Translations under genes and position numbers: made by a program
Shown here: one piece after another, positions 41,003 through 50,676 of the stretch
Numbering within the stretch: the first letter of the stretch is position 1
How the letters are laid out: every line of letters starts with the position of its first letter
Assembly (NCBI GenBank): GCA_028283745.1
Contig: JAPWJZ010000008.1
Span: forward strand, 623,290 to 687,289
Length of the DNA: 64,000 nt
Reading direction: 5' to 3'
Origin: Micavibrio sp.
GTDB lineage: Bacteria > Pseudomonadota > Alphaproteobacteria > Micavibrionales > UBA2020
Notes under the pieces: generated by a model
Told to the model about the DNA's origin: nothing
Seen by the model: the letters and a program-made list of their open reading frames with translations, nothing else
The model's database searches: none

Positions 41003-41929
41003 TCAGTCAAAAACGCTCTCGACGATCCTGTCTTGCCACTGCTGGTAGGTTTCGCTGCTGCCTTGCACTTTCCACTCATAGCGACCGTTTGAAGCTCTGC
41101 CGAGGACAATGGCAGCCGCCCCGCTGGGGCTCGTGAAGTAAATATCTTCTCGCACAATCCCCTTATTGTGCGCTTCATCGGTAACAATTTTACCTTCGGT
41201 GACGAGCTGTTGGTGAATTTTGCTGTAAGAGTGATCGCCGGTGCCAATCCATTTCGGCTGCGTTTCGGAGCCTGCCAGCAAAATAAAGTCGCCGTCTACT
41301 TCGCGCGCGTGCGCTGTAAGGTCATGCTTCTTTGCATGAATTTCAAAAATAGGACTTTCTGTTGCCACATCGTCCTTTGTTGACGCGGGGTTGCCTGCAA
41401 GTTTTACCGTTACCTGCGGCTTGTCGCGCAAAATATCCAATCCAAGAACCGGGAAAACAAGCCTGATTTGCTGGATAAAATATTCCATGTCTGAAATGTC
41501 AGACTCCGGCAACCGGTCGATAGTGGGGGATGTGCTGTTATGCAGCTTCGCGATTTCTGCGTCTTCCGCTATCGAGATAAGGCGGCTCTCAATGTAGCGC
41601 GCATGCGCTTTTGTCAAATTTTGGTCGGTGCTTGTAATGAAGTAGCCACGCTCCCAGAAATCTATTTCTTTATTGTGCTGTGCAATGCGGCGCGCCATGT
41701 TGTCTGTTTCGCCGATGTAAACCAGGGGCTTGCCGCTGTCTTGATCAATGCCGGATAAAATATAAACACCTGTGCGCTGCATCTCGGGACGCTGCACCAG
41801 TTCCGCAATTTTAGCGCGTGGCCCTGAAAGTACATGGCCTGTCCAGTTCGGAACCTCAAGGGTGATGAGGCCCTGTGGCGAGCCATCTACCAGAAATAGA
41901 CGAATTGATTTTCCGAGTATGTTTTTCAT
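41003..41929 (-). CDS. GIY-YIG nuclease domain protein with DUF4357
   Basis: A 308-residue protein. The GIY-YIG core has GVY (54-56), YIG (71-73), R80 and a downstream Glu in ARYIESRL. The last 60-70 residues (ASNGRYEWKVQGSSETYQQW) fit DUF4357, which often follows GIY-YIG domains in proteins linked to defence or mobile DNA. The gene is less GC-rich than its neighbours. It is next to a thermonuclease-like gene on the same strand, both with their own spacing. A role in DNA processing or defence is inference. Confidence 0.85.
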   Translation of the reverse strand: MKNILGKSIRLFLVDGSPQGLITLEVPNWTGHVLSGPRAKIAELVQRPEMQRTGVYILSGIDQDSGKPLVYIGETDNMARRIAQHNKEIDFWERGYFITSTDQNLTKAHARYIESRLISIAEDAEIAKLHNSTSPTIDRLPESDISDMEYFIQQIRLVFPVLGLDILRDKPQVTVKLAGNPASTKDDVATESPIFEIHAKKHDLTAHAREVDGDFILLAGSETQPKWIGTGDHSYSKIHQQLVTEGKIVTDEAHNKGIVREDIYFTSPSGAAAIVLGRASNGRYEWKVQGSSETYQQWQDRIVESVFD

Positions 41930-41954
41930 CTGAAACTCTTACAGGTTAGACCGA

Positions 41955-42809
41955 TTACCGGCACCACGACTGCTTCGTGCCGCCGTCGTAGGGTTTGGCG
42001 AGGTTTTTGGCGGTGAGGTTGCCTGCGACGCTGGTGCCATCTAATGTTTTGGCATCGCCCAGCACGCGGCCGCCGTATTTTTCGTACTGCACGTTATACA
42101 ACAGCACATCTTTGTCGTTAATCAGGTCGCGGGTGGCGGCGCTGGCTTTTTCGGCAAGGGCCGCTTCGGACTCGCACTTTGCGCGGCCTTTTTTCTCGGG
42201 CGTGTCGATGCCATTGACGCGAATGTCGGTCAGCACATAAGTGCCCTTCCAGATTTCGGCCATGACCTGAAACGTATCGCCATCCACCGTTTTTACCACG
42301 TGCGCGCGCACGGGGCCGGGCACCACATCGCTGCGGGGGCGAATATTCGGGATATCCATGCTGATGGCGGCGGGCGTATTGCTGGCGCCGGTTTCATCAA
42401 GCCCATGCAGGTAAACCGTTTGGCCGCGGGCGACGTTCCGCAAGGGTGTGCCAGCAGCATCGGTGATATTGGCATTGTAATGGCAAAGGTGCTGCGCGCC
42501 GGCAGCCTCTTTGGCGCAAACGCTGGCGATGGTGAACTGGCCGACCCAGGTATGGGCGCGGACGGCAATCACGTCGCCGTCTGTCTTCAGCACCAGCGCT
42601 TCAACGCCGGCATCGTTGCTGGCGGCTACGCGGATGGTATGCCCGCTTTTGCCGGCATCTGCCTTGCCATGCACTTTCGATGTTGTTTCGATCTGAGCGG
42701 GTGTATCGCCGCTGTTGTGAATAAGCGTGCCGACACCGATAATGCCGCCGGCGGTAATGCCGGCGGATAGTGCAAAGACGGTGGACAATTTGCGGATGGA
42801 AATATCCAT
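41955..42809 (-). CDS. Membrane-anchored or exported thermonuclease (SNase)-like protein
   Basis: A 284-residue protein: an N-terminal hydrophobic segment (about 9-30) acting as signal or anchor, a region of about 120 residues of unknown type with two Cys, and a C-terminal staphylococcal-nuclease domain (about 165-284). The latter has VKTVDGDTFQV with the metal-binding Asp, DIRVNGIDTPE with the catalytic Arg, and KYGGRVLGD. ATG 42809 follows AGAGG; the longer frame has no ribosome site. A consensus promoter lies just upstream. It could degrade nucleic acids outside the cytosol. Confidence 0.87.
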   Translation of the reverse strand: MDISIRKLSTVFALSAGITAGGIIGVGTLIHNSGDTPAQIETTSKVHGKADAGKSGHTIRVAASNDAGVEALVLKTDGDVIAVRAHTWVGQFTIASVCAKEAAGAQHLCHYNANITDAAGTPLRNVARGQTVYLHGLDETGASNTPAAISMDIPNIRPRSDVVPGPVRAHVVKTVDGDTFQVMAEIWKGTYVLTDIRVNGIDTPEKKGRAKCESEAALAEKASAATRDLINDKDVLLYNVQYEKYGGRVLGDAKTLDGTSVAGNLTAKNLAKPYDGGTKQSWCR

Positions 42810-42836
42810 GTAAAACCTCTTTAAAACAGAGGCCAT

Positions 42837-42865
42837 TTTATAGAACGTCCTTATAATTATGTCAA
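42837..42865 (-). promoter_or_regulatory. Consensus sigma-70 promoter for the SNase gene
   Basis: Minus strand TTGACA (42865-42860), 17 bp, TATAAA (42842-42837). Transcription should start near 42830, leaving a leader of only about 20 nt. Confidence 0.75.
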
Positions 42866-42981
42866 TATTGTCGAAGCAGGCGTTGAATTTATTGCCGTTT
42901 ATCTGCGCTGCCTGCTTCATAAGGCATACGATAGCAATACAACTAAAAATTGTAAATGTAATTATTCGCGTTTAAGTTGTA

Positions 42982-43929
42982 TTACGTTTTCGCGCGGGGG
43001 TGGGCGTTCATGTATATCGCCATCAGCTGCGCGTTGTCGAAATCGGTGTAGCGCTGTGTTGTGCTGACGGAGGCATGGCCGAGAAGTTCTTGAATGGTAC
43101 GCAGGTCACCGCCGCCCACCAGAATATGCGTGGCGAAGCTGTGGCGCAGGGCGTGGGGTGTTAGGCTTTCCGGCAGGCCAAAGGCCTTACGCAGCAGGCG
43201 CAGCTGCCGCTGCGCCACGCCCTGGTTCAACCGCCCCCCGCGGGAGCCGATGAACAGCGGACTGTCTTTTTCAAACGCCGACGGCGCAACGGCAATATAT
43301 TGATCCATCATTTTCTGTACGATGGGCAGCACGGGCACAATGCGCTCCTTGCGGCCTTTACCCAGCACGCGCACATCGCCACGCTGCGGGCGGTTGCCGT
43401 AGTTGAGCTGCAGGGCTTCATCAATGCGCAGGCCGCAGCCGTACAATAGCGTGAACAGCGCCTTGTCGCGCGCGCCAATCCATTCTTCGGCCGGCAGCTC
43501 ATCCGCATGTTCCAGCACTTCGCGAGCCTGCTTCGGCGGCAGTGCGCGGGGCAGGCGGCGCGGCTGCTTCGGCGTGCGGATGCTGGCAATGGCGGCGTTG
43601 TGCAGGTGGCCGTTTTTATCCAGCCACTTTAAAAAATTGCGTAAGGATGACAGCGAGCGCGCACGTGTGGCAGCGCCGGAGCCTTCCATCGTTTTCTTCG
43701 ACAGCCAGCTGCGAAAATCGCGGATGGATGTTTCGCCAAGGTCCGCCATGGATGGCGGGCGGCCCATATGGTTGGCGAGGAAGTTAAAGAAATATTCAAG
43801 ATCGGCCGTATAGGCGCGCAGCGTGTGGCGGGAAAAATGCTTTTCCAGCGTCAGGTACGTCACCCACTCGGCGTATTTCGCGCCAAGGTCGGGTGCGGTA
43901 ACGGCGGCTTTTGCAATGTCGTTATCCAC
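42982..43929 (-). CDS. xerC: Tyrosine recombinase XerC
   Basis: A 315-residue site-specific recombinase that resolves chromosome dimers at dif with XerD. The N-terminal SAM-like core-binding domain (about 18-110) is followed by the catalytic domain with R168, K191, H259, R262, H285 and Tyr294. Length is typical of XerC. It sits on the strand of HIT, DUF484 and fsa, a neighbourhood common in alphaproteobacteria and, for DUF484-xerC, in E. coli. A phage-type integrase is less likely given this context. Confidence 0.93.
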   Translation of the reverse strand: MDNDIAKAAVTAPDLGAKYAEWVTYLTLEKHFSRHTLRAYTADLEYFFNFLANHMGRPPSMADLGETSIRDFRSWLSKKTMEGSGAATRARSLSSLRNFLKWLDKNGHLHNAAIASIRTPKQPRRLPRALPPKQAREVLEHADELPAEEWIGARDKALFTLLYGCGLRIDEALQLNYGNRPQRGDVRVLGKGRKERIVPVLPIVQKMMDQYIAVAPSAFEKDSPLFIGSRGGRLNQGVAQRQLRLLRKAFGLPESLTPHALRHSFATHILVGGGDLRTIQELLGHASVSTTQRYTDFDNAQLMAIYMNAHPRAKT

Positions 43930-43991
43930 GTTTCATCTCCCCGTCACCAGTATAGCGGGGGTTTGGAATCTTGTCATCTATGGCGGGGGGC

Positions 43992-44414
43992 TTAAAGCGC
44001 GATGCGGATGCGTGCGGCGATGGCGCGGTATTCGTCATCTGCCAGTTTCTTTTGCGCCCGCGCGGGCCACGGCGGGCCGCCGGCGTTGTGGTCGCCGTCG
44101 TGGCGGGGAATAAGATGCTCATGCACGTGCGGCACGGCGTTGCCAAGGTTGGCGTAGTTCATGCGCGTGGTGGCGGGAAAAGCCTTGAACAGTGCGGCGG
44201 CAAGGTGCGTGCGTTCCTCGATAAACGCGTGCAGCAGCTTTTGCGGCACCTTATGCACGTGGTCGTAATGTTTTTTCAGCAGCAGCAGCGCATAGCCCGG
44301 GTAATCCCGCTGCTCGAAATTCACCAGCGCGGTTGAATGCTCGAACTCAAAAATAAACGTGGGCTCATCGCGGTCGGTGGTCAGGCGGCAGAAGATGCAG
44401 CTGCTGCCGGGCAT
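43992..44414 (-). CDS. HIT family protein
   Basis: A 140-residue histidine-triad nucleotide hydrolase/transferase. The triad HVHEH is at residues 96-100, followed by LIPRHDGD, as in the HIT branch with HVHxHxxPR. The N-terminal CIFC could bind zinc. It starts 1 bp after the DUF484 stop and lies before xerC on the same strand. Substrates of this type are often AMP-lysine or dinucleoside polyphosphates; the exact one is unknown. Confidence 0.92.
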   Translation of the reverse strand: MPGSSCIFCRLTTDRDEPTFIFEFEHSTALVNFEQRDYPGYALLLLKKHYDHVHKVPQKLLHAFIEERTHLAAALFKAFPATTRMNYANLGNAVPHVHEHLIPRHDGDHNAGGPPWPARAQKKLADDEYRAIAARIRIAL

Positions 44415-44415
44415 A

Positions 44416-45117
44416 TTAAACCGTCACATCCAGCCAGATGCGGAAGCAGCGCTCCACCACCTGCGCCAAAAAGCCGATCTGGTCGATGGCCTGGTCGGGC
44501 TGGAAGGCTTCCGGGTTGCGGGAACCGAAGGCGATGATGCCGGCGGGCGTGTTCTGGCTGATTTCAAGGCGCAGCAGCGCGTGGCTTTTCACCAAACCGG
44601 CGCCGGGGCCAAAAATATCTTCATGGCCGTTGATGTTGCTTTGAAGCAGCGCATCGCCCGTGTTCAGCCATTGCTTCACGAAGCCCTGACGCGCAAAGCG
44701 GATGCCCGACTGGTTGATGAAGGGGACTTCCTTCGAGGTCGCTTCAATGACGACGTTGACGGTATCCACATCCAGCAGCACGGGGAAGTCCTGCGTGATG
44801 GTTTCAATGAATTCCTCGAACGTTTCCGCTTCAAGCACCACCAGCACCGCGGTCTGGATGCGGTTCTGGTTGTTCATGTTGGCGCGGAAAGTCTCGATAA
44901 GTTCTTTCTGGATGCGGTGGGCGGTGGATTTATCCGCTTTCAGCCGCTCCACCAAGGCCTGCTGGAAATCGACAACGCCGCGGCCCTGCTTTTGCCCCGG
45001 CGCGCTCAAGGTATCGAGCAGCTCGGGGTGGTCATGGAAAAAGTCTTTCTTCGCCTTCAGGAAAGCGATGACGTCTTCTTCGGTAATGTCCTGCACGGCG
45101 GCGGTTGTCATCTGCAT
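44416..45117 (-). CDS. DUF484 family protein
   Basis: A 233-residue DUF484 protein: an N-terminal helical part (EEDVIAFLKAKKDFFHDHPELLDTL, diagnostic for the family) and a C-terminal GAF-like domain (AVLVVLEAETFEEFIETI...; GIIAFGSRNPEAFQPDQ). It is almost always encoded next to xerC and its function is unknown. ATG 45117 overlaps the fsa stop (TGATG), so it is coupled to fsa. Confidence 0.93.
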   Translation of the reverse strand: MQMTTAAVQDITEEDVIAFLKAKKDFFHDHPELLDTLSAPGQKQGRGVVDFQQALVERLKADKSTAHRIQKELIETFRANMNNQNRIQTAVLVVLEAETFEEFIETITQDFPVLLDVDTVNVVIEATSKEVPFINQSGIRFARQGFVKQWLNTGDALLQSNINGHEDIFGPGAGLVKSHALLRLEISQNTPAGIIAFGSRNPEAFQPDQAIDQIGFLAQVVERCFRIWLDVTV

Positions 45118-45785
45118 CAGGCAGCGTCGAGGATGGACAGGCCGGTTTTCTTCCAGTCCGCAACGAAGGTGGCAAGGCCTTTGTCGGTGAGCGGGTGGCT
45201 GTACAGCTGGCGAATGACTTTGGGCGGAATGGTCGCCACATGCGCGCCGACTTTCGCCGCCTCGATCAGGTGGATGGGATGGCGCACGGAGGCGACCAGC
45301 ACCTCGGTTTTAATGGCGGGATAGGCTTTGTAGATCTGCACGATCTCGCGGATCAGCACCATGCCGTCCTGCCCGATGTCATCAAGGCGGCCGACGAAGG
45401 GGGAAATGAAGGTCGCGCCGGCTTTTGCCGCCAGCAGTGCCTGCGCAGCCGAGAAACAGAGCGTCACATTGACCATCGTGCCGGCATCCGACAGGTGTTT
45501 GCAGACTTTAAGGCCGTCGGGCGTCAGCGGCACTTTTACCGCGACGTTTTTCGCGATTTTGGCAAGGCGCTGGCCTTCCTTCAGCATGGTTTCGAAATCT
45601 GTCGCGGCGACTTCCGCGGAAACGGGGCCTTCGACCACGTCGCAGATCGACTTGATGAGGTCGATAAAGTTTTTCTGGCCCGACTGTGCGACGAGCGAGG
45701 GATTGGTGGTGACACCATCCAGCAGACCGGTCGATGCCAGGTCTTTGATTTCATTGATGTCTGCGGTGTCTACGAAGAATTTCAT
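45117..45785 (-). CDS. fsa: Fructose-6-phosphate aldolase/transaldolase-like
   Basis: A 222-residue small transaldolase (TalC/FSA type), forming a Schiff base through K84 in VAVKVPLT. D6 in FVDTADI and TTNPSL are the family start. Short proteins of this group act as transaldolase in the pentose phosphate pathway or as fructose-6-phosphate aldolase, and residues visible here do not decide. It is the first gene of the fsa-DUF484-HIT-xerC run and diverges from priA. Confidence 0.93.
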   Translation of the reverse strand: MKFFVDTADINEIKDLASTGLLDGVTTNPSLVAQSGQKNFIDLIKSICDVVEGPVSAEVAATDFETMLKEGQRLAKIAKNVAVKVPLTPDGLKVCKHLSDAGTMVNVTLCFSAAQALLAAKAGATFISPFVGRLDDIGQDGMVLIREIVQIYKAYPAIKTEVLVASVRHPIHLIEAAKVGAHVATIPPKVIRQLYSHPLTDKGLATFVADWKKTGLSILDAA

Positions 45786-45831
45786 GGCTAAATACCTTCC
45801 TTTTGAAGCTGCAGTATAGTACTCAAGGAAT

Positions 45832-48039
45832 ATGTCCCAATCTAGCCTTTTGTCGGATGAAATTGCAGACCCCGCCGCACGCCGCGCGCAGGTTCTGGTG
45901 CCTTATCCGCTTTCCAAGGCTTACGACTACCTCATCCCCCATAATATGGATTTACGCGCCGGTGATTATGTAAGGGTGCCGCTTGGCAAGCGCGATACCG
46001 TCGGCGTCGTCTGGACACTGGATGGAAAGGATGATGTGGACCCTGCACGCCTTAAAGCCGTGCAGCAGAATTTCCAGTTCGAGCCAATGCCGCAAACGCA
46101 CCGCCAGTTCCTTGAATGGGTGGCGCGCTATACCATGTCCGACCTTGGCTCGGTCTTGAAAATGTCGCTCTCCGCGCCCGAGGCTTTGCAGCCGCCGAAA
46201 GCGGTGCAGGCCTATACCCTGCCGCCAAGCGTGCCGGAGCAACTGCCCGCCGCCCGCCGCAAAATTATCACCCTGCTGGAAGATGGCCTGCCGCGCCGTG
46301 CGGTGGATATTGCGCGCGCCATCGGCTGCAGCGCCACCATGATCCGCTCGATGGCGGATGCAGGGCAGCTCAAGACCGTGCCGATGTCGCCACCCGCGCC
46401 CTGCCAGCTGGATCATTTGCGGCCCGTGCCGCTGACGCTGGTGGAACACCAGGCCACAGCGGCGGAGGCGTTGCGCACCCTGTGCGCCGCACACCAATAT
46501 TCCGCCGTGCTGCTGGACGGCGTGACGGGTTCCGGCAAAACGGAAGTCTATTTTGAAGCCGTGGCCGAAACGCTGCGGCAGGGCAAGCAGGCGCTTATTC
46601 TGCTGCCGGAAATTTCCCTTTCTGCCCAGTTCCTGCAACGGTTCGAGCGGCGGTTTGGCGTTGCGCCCGCGCTGTGGCATTCGGAAGTGCCGGCGGCGCA
46701 GCGGCGCATTGCCTGGACGGGCGTGGCGGAAGGGCGCACGAAAGTCGTCGTCGGCGCACGCTCCGCCCTGTTCCTGCCGTATCAGGATTTGGGCCTTGTG
46801 ATTGTCGATGAAGAACATGACAGTTCCTATAAACAGGAAGAAGGCGTGCTGTATAACGCGCGCGACATGGCGATTGTGCGGGCGCGCCTGGGCAGCTTCC
46901 CTGTCGTGCTGGTCTCGGCAACGCCGTCGCTTGAAACCATGGTGAACGCGCAACAGGGCAAATACCACTACCTGCACCTGCCGTCGCGCCACGCGGGCGC
47001 AAAAATGCCGGATGTGCATGTGATTAACCTAAAGGCAACGCCGCCGGAGCGCGGGCGGTTTATTTCCCCGCCGCTGCAGCAGGCGCTGGCGGAAACTTTT
47101 GCGGCCGGGGAGCAGTCATTGCTGTTCCTCAACCGCCGCGGCTATTCACCGCTGACACTGTGCCGCACCTGCGGTTACCGTTTTCAATGCCCGTCGTGTT
47201 CCGCATGGCTGGTGGAACACAGGCGTTTTTCGCGTCTGCAATGCCACCACTGCGGCTTCATGCAGAACGTGCCGAAGGCCTGCCCCGGCTGCAACGATGA
47301 AAACAGTTTTGCCGCCTGCGGCCCGGGCGTGGAGCGCATTCAGGAAGAAGTGCAGGCGCTGTTCCCCGAAGCGCGCACGTTTATTCTGGCGAGCGACGTG
47401 ATCACCAGCCCCAACATGATCCGCGCTGCCGTGCGCGACATTGAAGAAATGCGGCACGATATTATTGTGGGTACGCAGATTATCGCGAAGGGCCACCACT
47501 TCCCCAACCTGACATTGGTGGGCGTGGTGGATGCCGACCTTGGCCTTGCGGGCGGTGACTTAAGGGCAGGGGAGCGGACCTTCCAGCTGCTGCATCAGGT
47601 TTCCGGCCGCGCGGGCCGCGCCGAAAAACCGGGCCGCGTCTACATGCAGACGTATATGCCGGAGCAGGGGGTCATCCGCGCCCTTGCCAAAAATGACCGT
47701 GATGATTTTCTGGCCGTTGAAAGCCGTGAGCGTGAAAAGGCGGGCATGCCGCCGTTTGGCCGCCTGGCCTCCCTTATTATATCTGGGCCGGATGAAATCA
47801 AACTCGACCAGTTCTGCCGCGCCCTTGCGCAGCGCGCGCCGCGCTATGACGATATTCGCGTGCTGGGTCCGGCCGCCGCGCCCATGGCTTACTTGCGCGG
47901 CCGCCACCGCCGCCGCTTCCTGATAAAAGCGGGCAAAAACATACCGTTGCAAAAATACCTTGCGGAATGGCTTGGCACCGTTAAAGTACCCTCTGCCCTG
48001 CAAATGAAGACGGATATTGACCCGCAAAGCTTCTTTTAA
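45832..48039 (+). CDS. priA: Primosomal protein N' (replication restart helicase PriA)
   Basis: A 735-residue 3'-5' helicase that reloads the replisome at stalled forks. It has an N-terminal DNA-binding region, Walker [12 protein letters not shown] near 230, DEEH near 326, a zinc-binding insert of eight Cys starting at about residue 444 ([23 protein letters not shown]), and helicase motifs V-VI ([10 protein letters not shown]). Full length. It diverges from fsa, with 46 bp between. Confidence 0.96.
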   Translation: MSQSSLLSDEIADPAARRAQVLVPYPLSKAYDYLIPHNMDLRAGDYVRVPLGKRDTVGVVWTLDGKDDVDPARLKAVQQNFQFEPMPQTHRQFLEWVARYTMSDLGSVLKMSLSAPEALQPPKAVQAYTLPPSVPEQLPAARRKIITLLEDGLPRRAVDIARAIGCSATMIRSMADAGQLKTVPMSPPAPCQLDHLRPVPLTLVEHQATAAEALRTLCAAHQYSAVLLDGVTGSGKTEVYFEAVAETLRQGKQALILLPEISLSAQFLQRFERRFGVAPALWHSEVPAAQRRIAWTGVAEGRTKVVVGARSALFLPYQDLGLVIVDEEHDSSYKQEEGVLYNARDMAIVRARLGSFPVVLVSATPSLETMVNAQQGKYHYLHLPSRHAGAKMPDVHVINLKATPPERGRFISPPLQQALAETFAAGEQSLLFLNRRGYSPLTLCRTCGYRFQCPSCSAWLVEHRRFSRLQCHHCGFMQNVPKACPGCNDENSFAACGPGVERIQEEVQALFPEARTFILASDVITSPNMIRAAVRDIEEMRHDIIVGTQIIAKGHHFPNLTLVGVVDADLGLAGGDLRAGERTFQLLHQVSGRAGRAEKPGRVYMQTYMPEQGVIRALAKNDRDDFLAVESREREKAGMPPFGRLASLIISGPDEIKLDQFCRALAQRAPRYDDIRVLGPAAAPMAYLRGRHRRRFLIKAGKNIPLQKYLAEWLGTVKVPSALQMKTDIDPQSFF

Positions 48040-48177
48040 GGGGTGACGAATCAAAGCCGGTTCGGAAAAGCCTTGATAAACAATGGGCCGGAATTATTGA
48101 TTTGACAGAATACGCCAATTCCGTCATTGTATTGCTACCACGGCGTAACGATTTGTTAACTTTTGAGGGGAAACAAG

Positions 48178-48480
48178 ATGATCGCAAGCCTGAAACTTCA
48201 GATCCTGTTCAGCATCTTCATCACCCTCGGCTGCATCGTTTCGACCGTATTCGCCAGCGCCGTTCTGGCAGGCGCGCTTGCCGCGGCCATCGGTTGCTTC
48301 TACGCCATCTCCAAAATCGGCGGCCATGACCATCCGCTCAACCGCGTTAACCGCCGGTTCATGGCCTTTGTCACAGAAACCGCCATTCCCGCCGTTATCA
48401 ACGCTTTCCAGCAAGTCCGCGCTTTCAGCCGTCAGCTGCGCGACAAGTTTGAAGAATACCAGCTGAACAAAGCGGCTTAA
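48178..48480 (+). CDS. Hypothetical small membrane protein
   Basis: A 100-residue protein with one long or two closely spaced hydrophobic helices (about 7-47) and a basic, amphipathic C-terminal half (FQQVRAFSRQLRDKFEEYQ). ATG 48178 follows AGGGGAAACAAG; a TTG 15 bases earlier is in frame but within the ribosome site. A TTGACA at 48102 could be part of its promoter. No family recognised. Confidence 0.75.
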   Translation: MIASLKLQILFSIFITLGCIVSTVFASAVLAGALAAAIGCFYAISKIGGHDHPLNRVNRRFMAFVTETAIPAVINAFQQVRAFSRQLRDKFEEYQLNKAA

Positions 48481-48514
48481 AAAAAACTCTGCCGGAATTT
48501 TCGTGATGCCTTGA

Positions 48515-48538
48515 ATGCCCTGATGATCGTCAGGGCAT
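48515..48538. repeat. 9-bp inverted repeat over the sixA stop
   Basis: ATGCCCTGA (48515-48523) and TCAGGGCAT (48530-48538) around a 6-nt loop. One arm is the end of sixA with its TGA. No T tract follows on either strand, so termination would have to be rho-assisted or the hairpin protects the transcript end. Confidence 0.45.
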
Positions 48539-49030
48539 AAAAACTGTTTTCAGCTTCGCTTTACGCGGGTTGAAGTTGTGCCACGCGTCAATATCCAGCG
48601 TGAAGGCGGCAAGCGTGCAGGGCGGAAAGCCGCCAATTTCCTGCCCGCCCGCACGGGCCAGCAGTTCCGCCATGTCTTCAAGGCCGGGGTTGTGGCCCAC
48701 GACCAGCAGCGTGTTATAGCGGTTATCCGCCGTTTCAATTTCTTCAATAATGCTTTCGGGCGCGGCAAGATAAAAAAGGCGGTCAAAGCGCGTTGCCACC
48801 GGCGCGCGGTCCCCGAACAGCTGGCGGAAGGCGATGCGTGCCGTTTCCCGCGTGCGGGTGGAGGTGGAGCAGAACATTGCGTCCGGCACCAGCTTCTGGT
48901 CCTTCATGAAGGCGCCAAGGTTTTCCGCCTCCCGTTCGCCGCGGGCGGACAGAGTGCGGTCATGGTCGTCCGTCGCCGCATTGGGTGCGGGGTCGGCATG
49001 GGCATGGCGGAGCAAATAAATCGTCTTCAT
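48530..49030 (-). CDS. sixA: SixA-like phosphohistidine phosphatase
   Basis: A 166-residue histidine phosphatase. The RHG-type motif LLRHAHAD has the catalytic His9; the second His is in VVGHNPGLEDM. SixA removes phosphate from histidine residues of phosphotransfer proteins, originally described for ArcB. The visible RTLSARGEREAE and TRTRETA blocks fit the group. It diverges from the ppx/gppA gene. The phosphorelay target in this organism is unknown. Confidence 0.9.
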   Translation of the reverse strand: MKTIYLLRHAHADPAPNAATDDHDRTLSARGEREAENLGAFMKDQKLVPDAMFCSTSTRTRETARIAFRQLFGDRAPVATRFDRLFYLAAPESIIEEIETADNRYNTLLVVGHNPGLEDMAELLARAGGQEIGGFPPCTLAAFTLDIDAWHNFNPRKAKLKTVFMP

Positions 49031-49118
49031 TTATCTTCTTCAATAATGCTGTTAAGCAGAATATAACAGGCCATACAGAATAACAGCCCCCACCGCCAGC
49101 CAGCAAGGACAGGTTGCC

Positions 49119-50594
49119 ATGCCCAAATCCAACGGTTATGTCGCGATTATCGATATCGGCTCCAACGCCGTCCGGCTGGTGGTCTATGACGGGCTCAACC
49201 GCGCCCCCTTTAAAATCCATAATGAACGCACCCAGTGCCATCTTGGCAAGGACCTTGGCAAAACCGGCCGCCTGAACCCCGATGGTATTGAACTGGCGCT
49301 GGATGCCATCAGCCGTTTTTCCGGCCTCATCAAGGCCATGAAAATTGTGGAAGTGCGCGCGGTCGCCACCGCCGCCATGCGCGATGCCGCCGACGGCCCC
49401 GACTTCATCAAAAAAGTGCGCGACGAATTCGGCCTGAAGATTGACGTGATCGAGGGCGAGGAAGAGGCCCACCTAGCCGCCCACGGCGTTCTCATGAACG
49501 GGCTTGGCAAGCGCGGCATCATCGGCGATTACGGCGGCGGCTCGCTCGAGCTGATCGTCATTGAAGACGAAGAAGTAAAGCAAAAGGCCAGCCTGCCCAT
49601 CGGCGGTCACCGCCTGCACGCGATTGAAGATGCGGCGGAACGTTTGACGGCGGTGGATGATTTCCTCGCTTCCGTCAAGTTCCTGCCGGATTATACGGGG
49701 CAGGATTTTTATGCCATGGGCGGCGCGTGGCGCTCCATGGGCCGCGCCCACATGTATGCGGCCAAGCACCCGCTGCTGGTGCTCGACCATTATGCCATTG
49801 ACGGCGCGGTTGCGACCGAATTTGCCGAGAACCTTTCGGGTCAGAGCATTGATGAGCTGAAGGGCACGCTCGGCATCATGGAAAAACGCGTGCATGACAT
49901 GAGCGTTGCGGCGCTCACCATGCACCGCCTGTTTAAAATCATCAAGCCTGCGCGCCTTATCTTCTCCGGCACGGGCCTGCGTGAAGGCATGCTGTATGAC
50001 CGCCTTGCCCCCGCCGTGCAAAAAGAAGACGCGCTGCTGACGTCATGCGAAAAAATTGCGCAGAACGTGTCGCGCTTTGATGACATGCGCGGGTTTGAAC
50101 GCCTCACCGCATGGTCGCTGCCGCTGTTCAAGGACCAGAGCGACAAGTTTCAACGCCTGCTGAAAGCCAGCTGCCTGCTGTCCGACATGGGCTGGTTTGA
50201 AACGGAAGATTACCAGGCGGAGCTGGCCTACCAGCGCATCCTCGTTGCGCCGTTCTACGGCATTGACCACTATGACCGCGCCTTCCTCGCCTATGCCGCC
50301 TACGTGCGCTATAACGGGGATGATGTGGCAACCGCGCGCAAAAAACTCGGCGACCAGCTGAACGATGAAATGGCAACGAAGGCCGAGCTCGCAGGCCTCG
50401 CGCAGCGCCTCGGTTATATGCTGACGGGCGGCGCGCTGATTTTGCTGAAGGACAGCGAGCTTGAGGTCGCCGACGGCATGGTGACCATGAAACTGAAACC
50501 CGCCGCCAAAAAACTCCGCGCCGAATACTCCGTCAAAGCCCTCGAAAAGCTCAGCGCCGCCATGGGCAAGGGCATGCAGATCGAAGAAGTTTAA
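49119..50594 (+). CDS. Exopolyphosphatase/pppGpp phosphohydrolase (Ppx/GppA family)
   Basis: A 491-residue ASKHA phosphatase. Phosphate-1 IDIGSNAVRLVVYD (about 10-23) and phosphate-2 DYGGGSLELI near 137-146 are clear, and a C-terminal HD-like helical part completes the length of the family. It releases phosphate from polyphosphate or from pppGpp; sequence alone does not separate these. It links to other alarmone-related genes in the window (Mesh1-like hydrolase). Confidence 0.92.
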   Translation: MPKSNGYVAIIDIGSNAVRLVVYDGLNRAPFKIHNERTQCHLGKDLGKTGRLNPDGIELALDAISRFSGLIKAMKIVEVRAVATAAMRDAADGPDFIKKVRDEFGLKIDVIEGEEEAHLAAHGVLMNGLGKRGIIGDYGGGSLELIVIEDEEVKQKASLPIGGHRLHAIEDAAERLTAVDDFLASVKFLPDYTGQDFYAMGGAWRSMGRAHMYAAKHPLLVLDHYAIDGAVATEFAENLSGQSIDELKGTLGIMEKRVHDMSVAALTMHRLFKIIKPARLIFSGTGLREGMLYDRLAPAVQKEDALLTSCEKIAQNVSRFDDMRGFERLTAWSLPLFKDQSDKFQRLLKASCLLSDMGWFETEDYQAELAYQRILVAPFYGIDHYDRAFLAYAAYVRYNGDDVATARKKLGDQLNDEMATKAELAGLAQRLGYMLTGGALILLKDSELEVADGMVTMKLKPAAKKLRAEYSVKALEKLSAAMGKGMQIEEV

Positions 50595-50676
50595 TTGGGT
50601 TAAATTAAATTCTTTTCGTAGCGGAAATATTGTTCTGAAACCGTAAACTGATTTTAAATCTCCCGAGACGACAAAA

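Noticed and set aside
42982-43929. Phage or integron integrase instead of XerC
   Set aside because: Length, sequence and the DUF484/HIT/fsa/priA neighbourhood all fit the housekeeping XerC.
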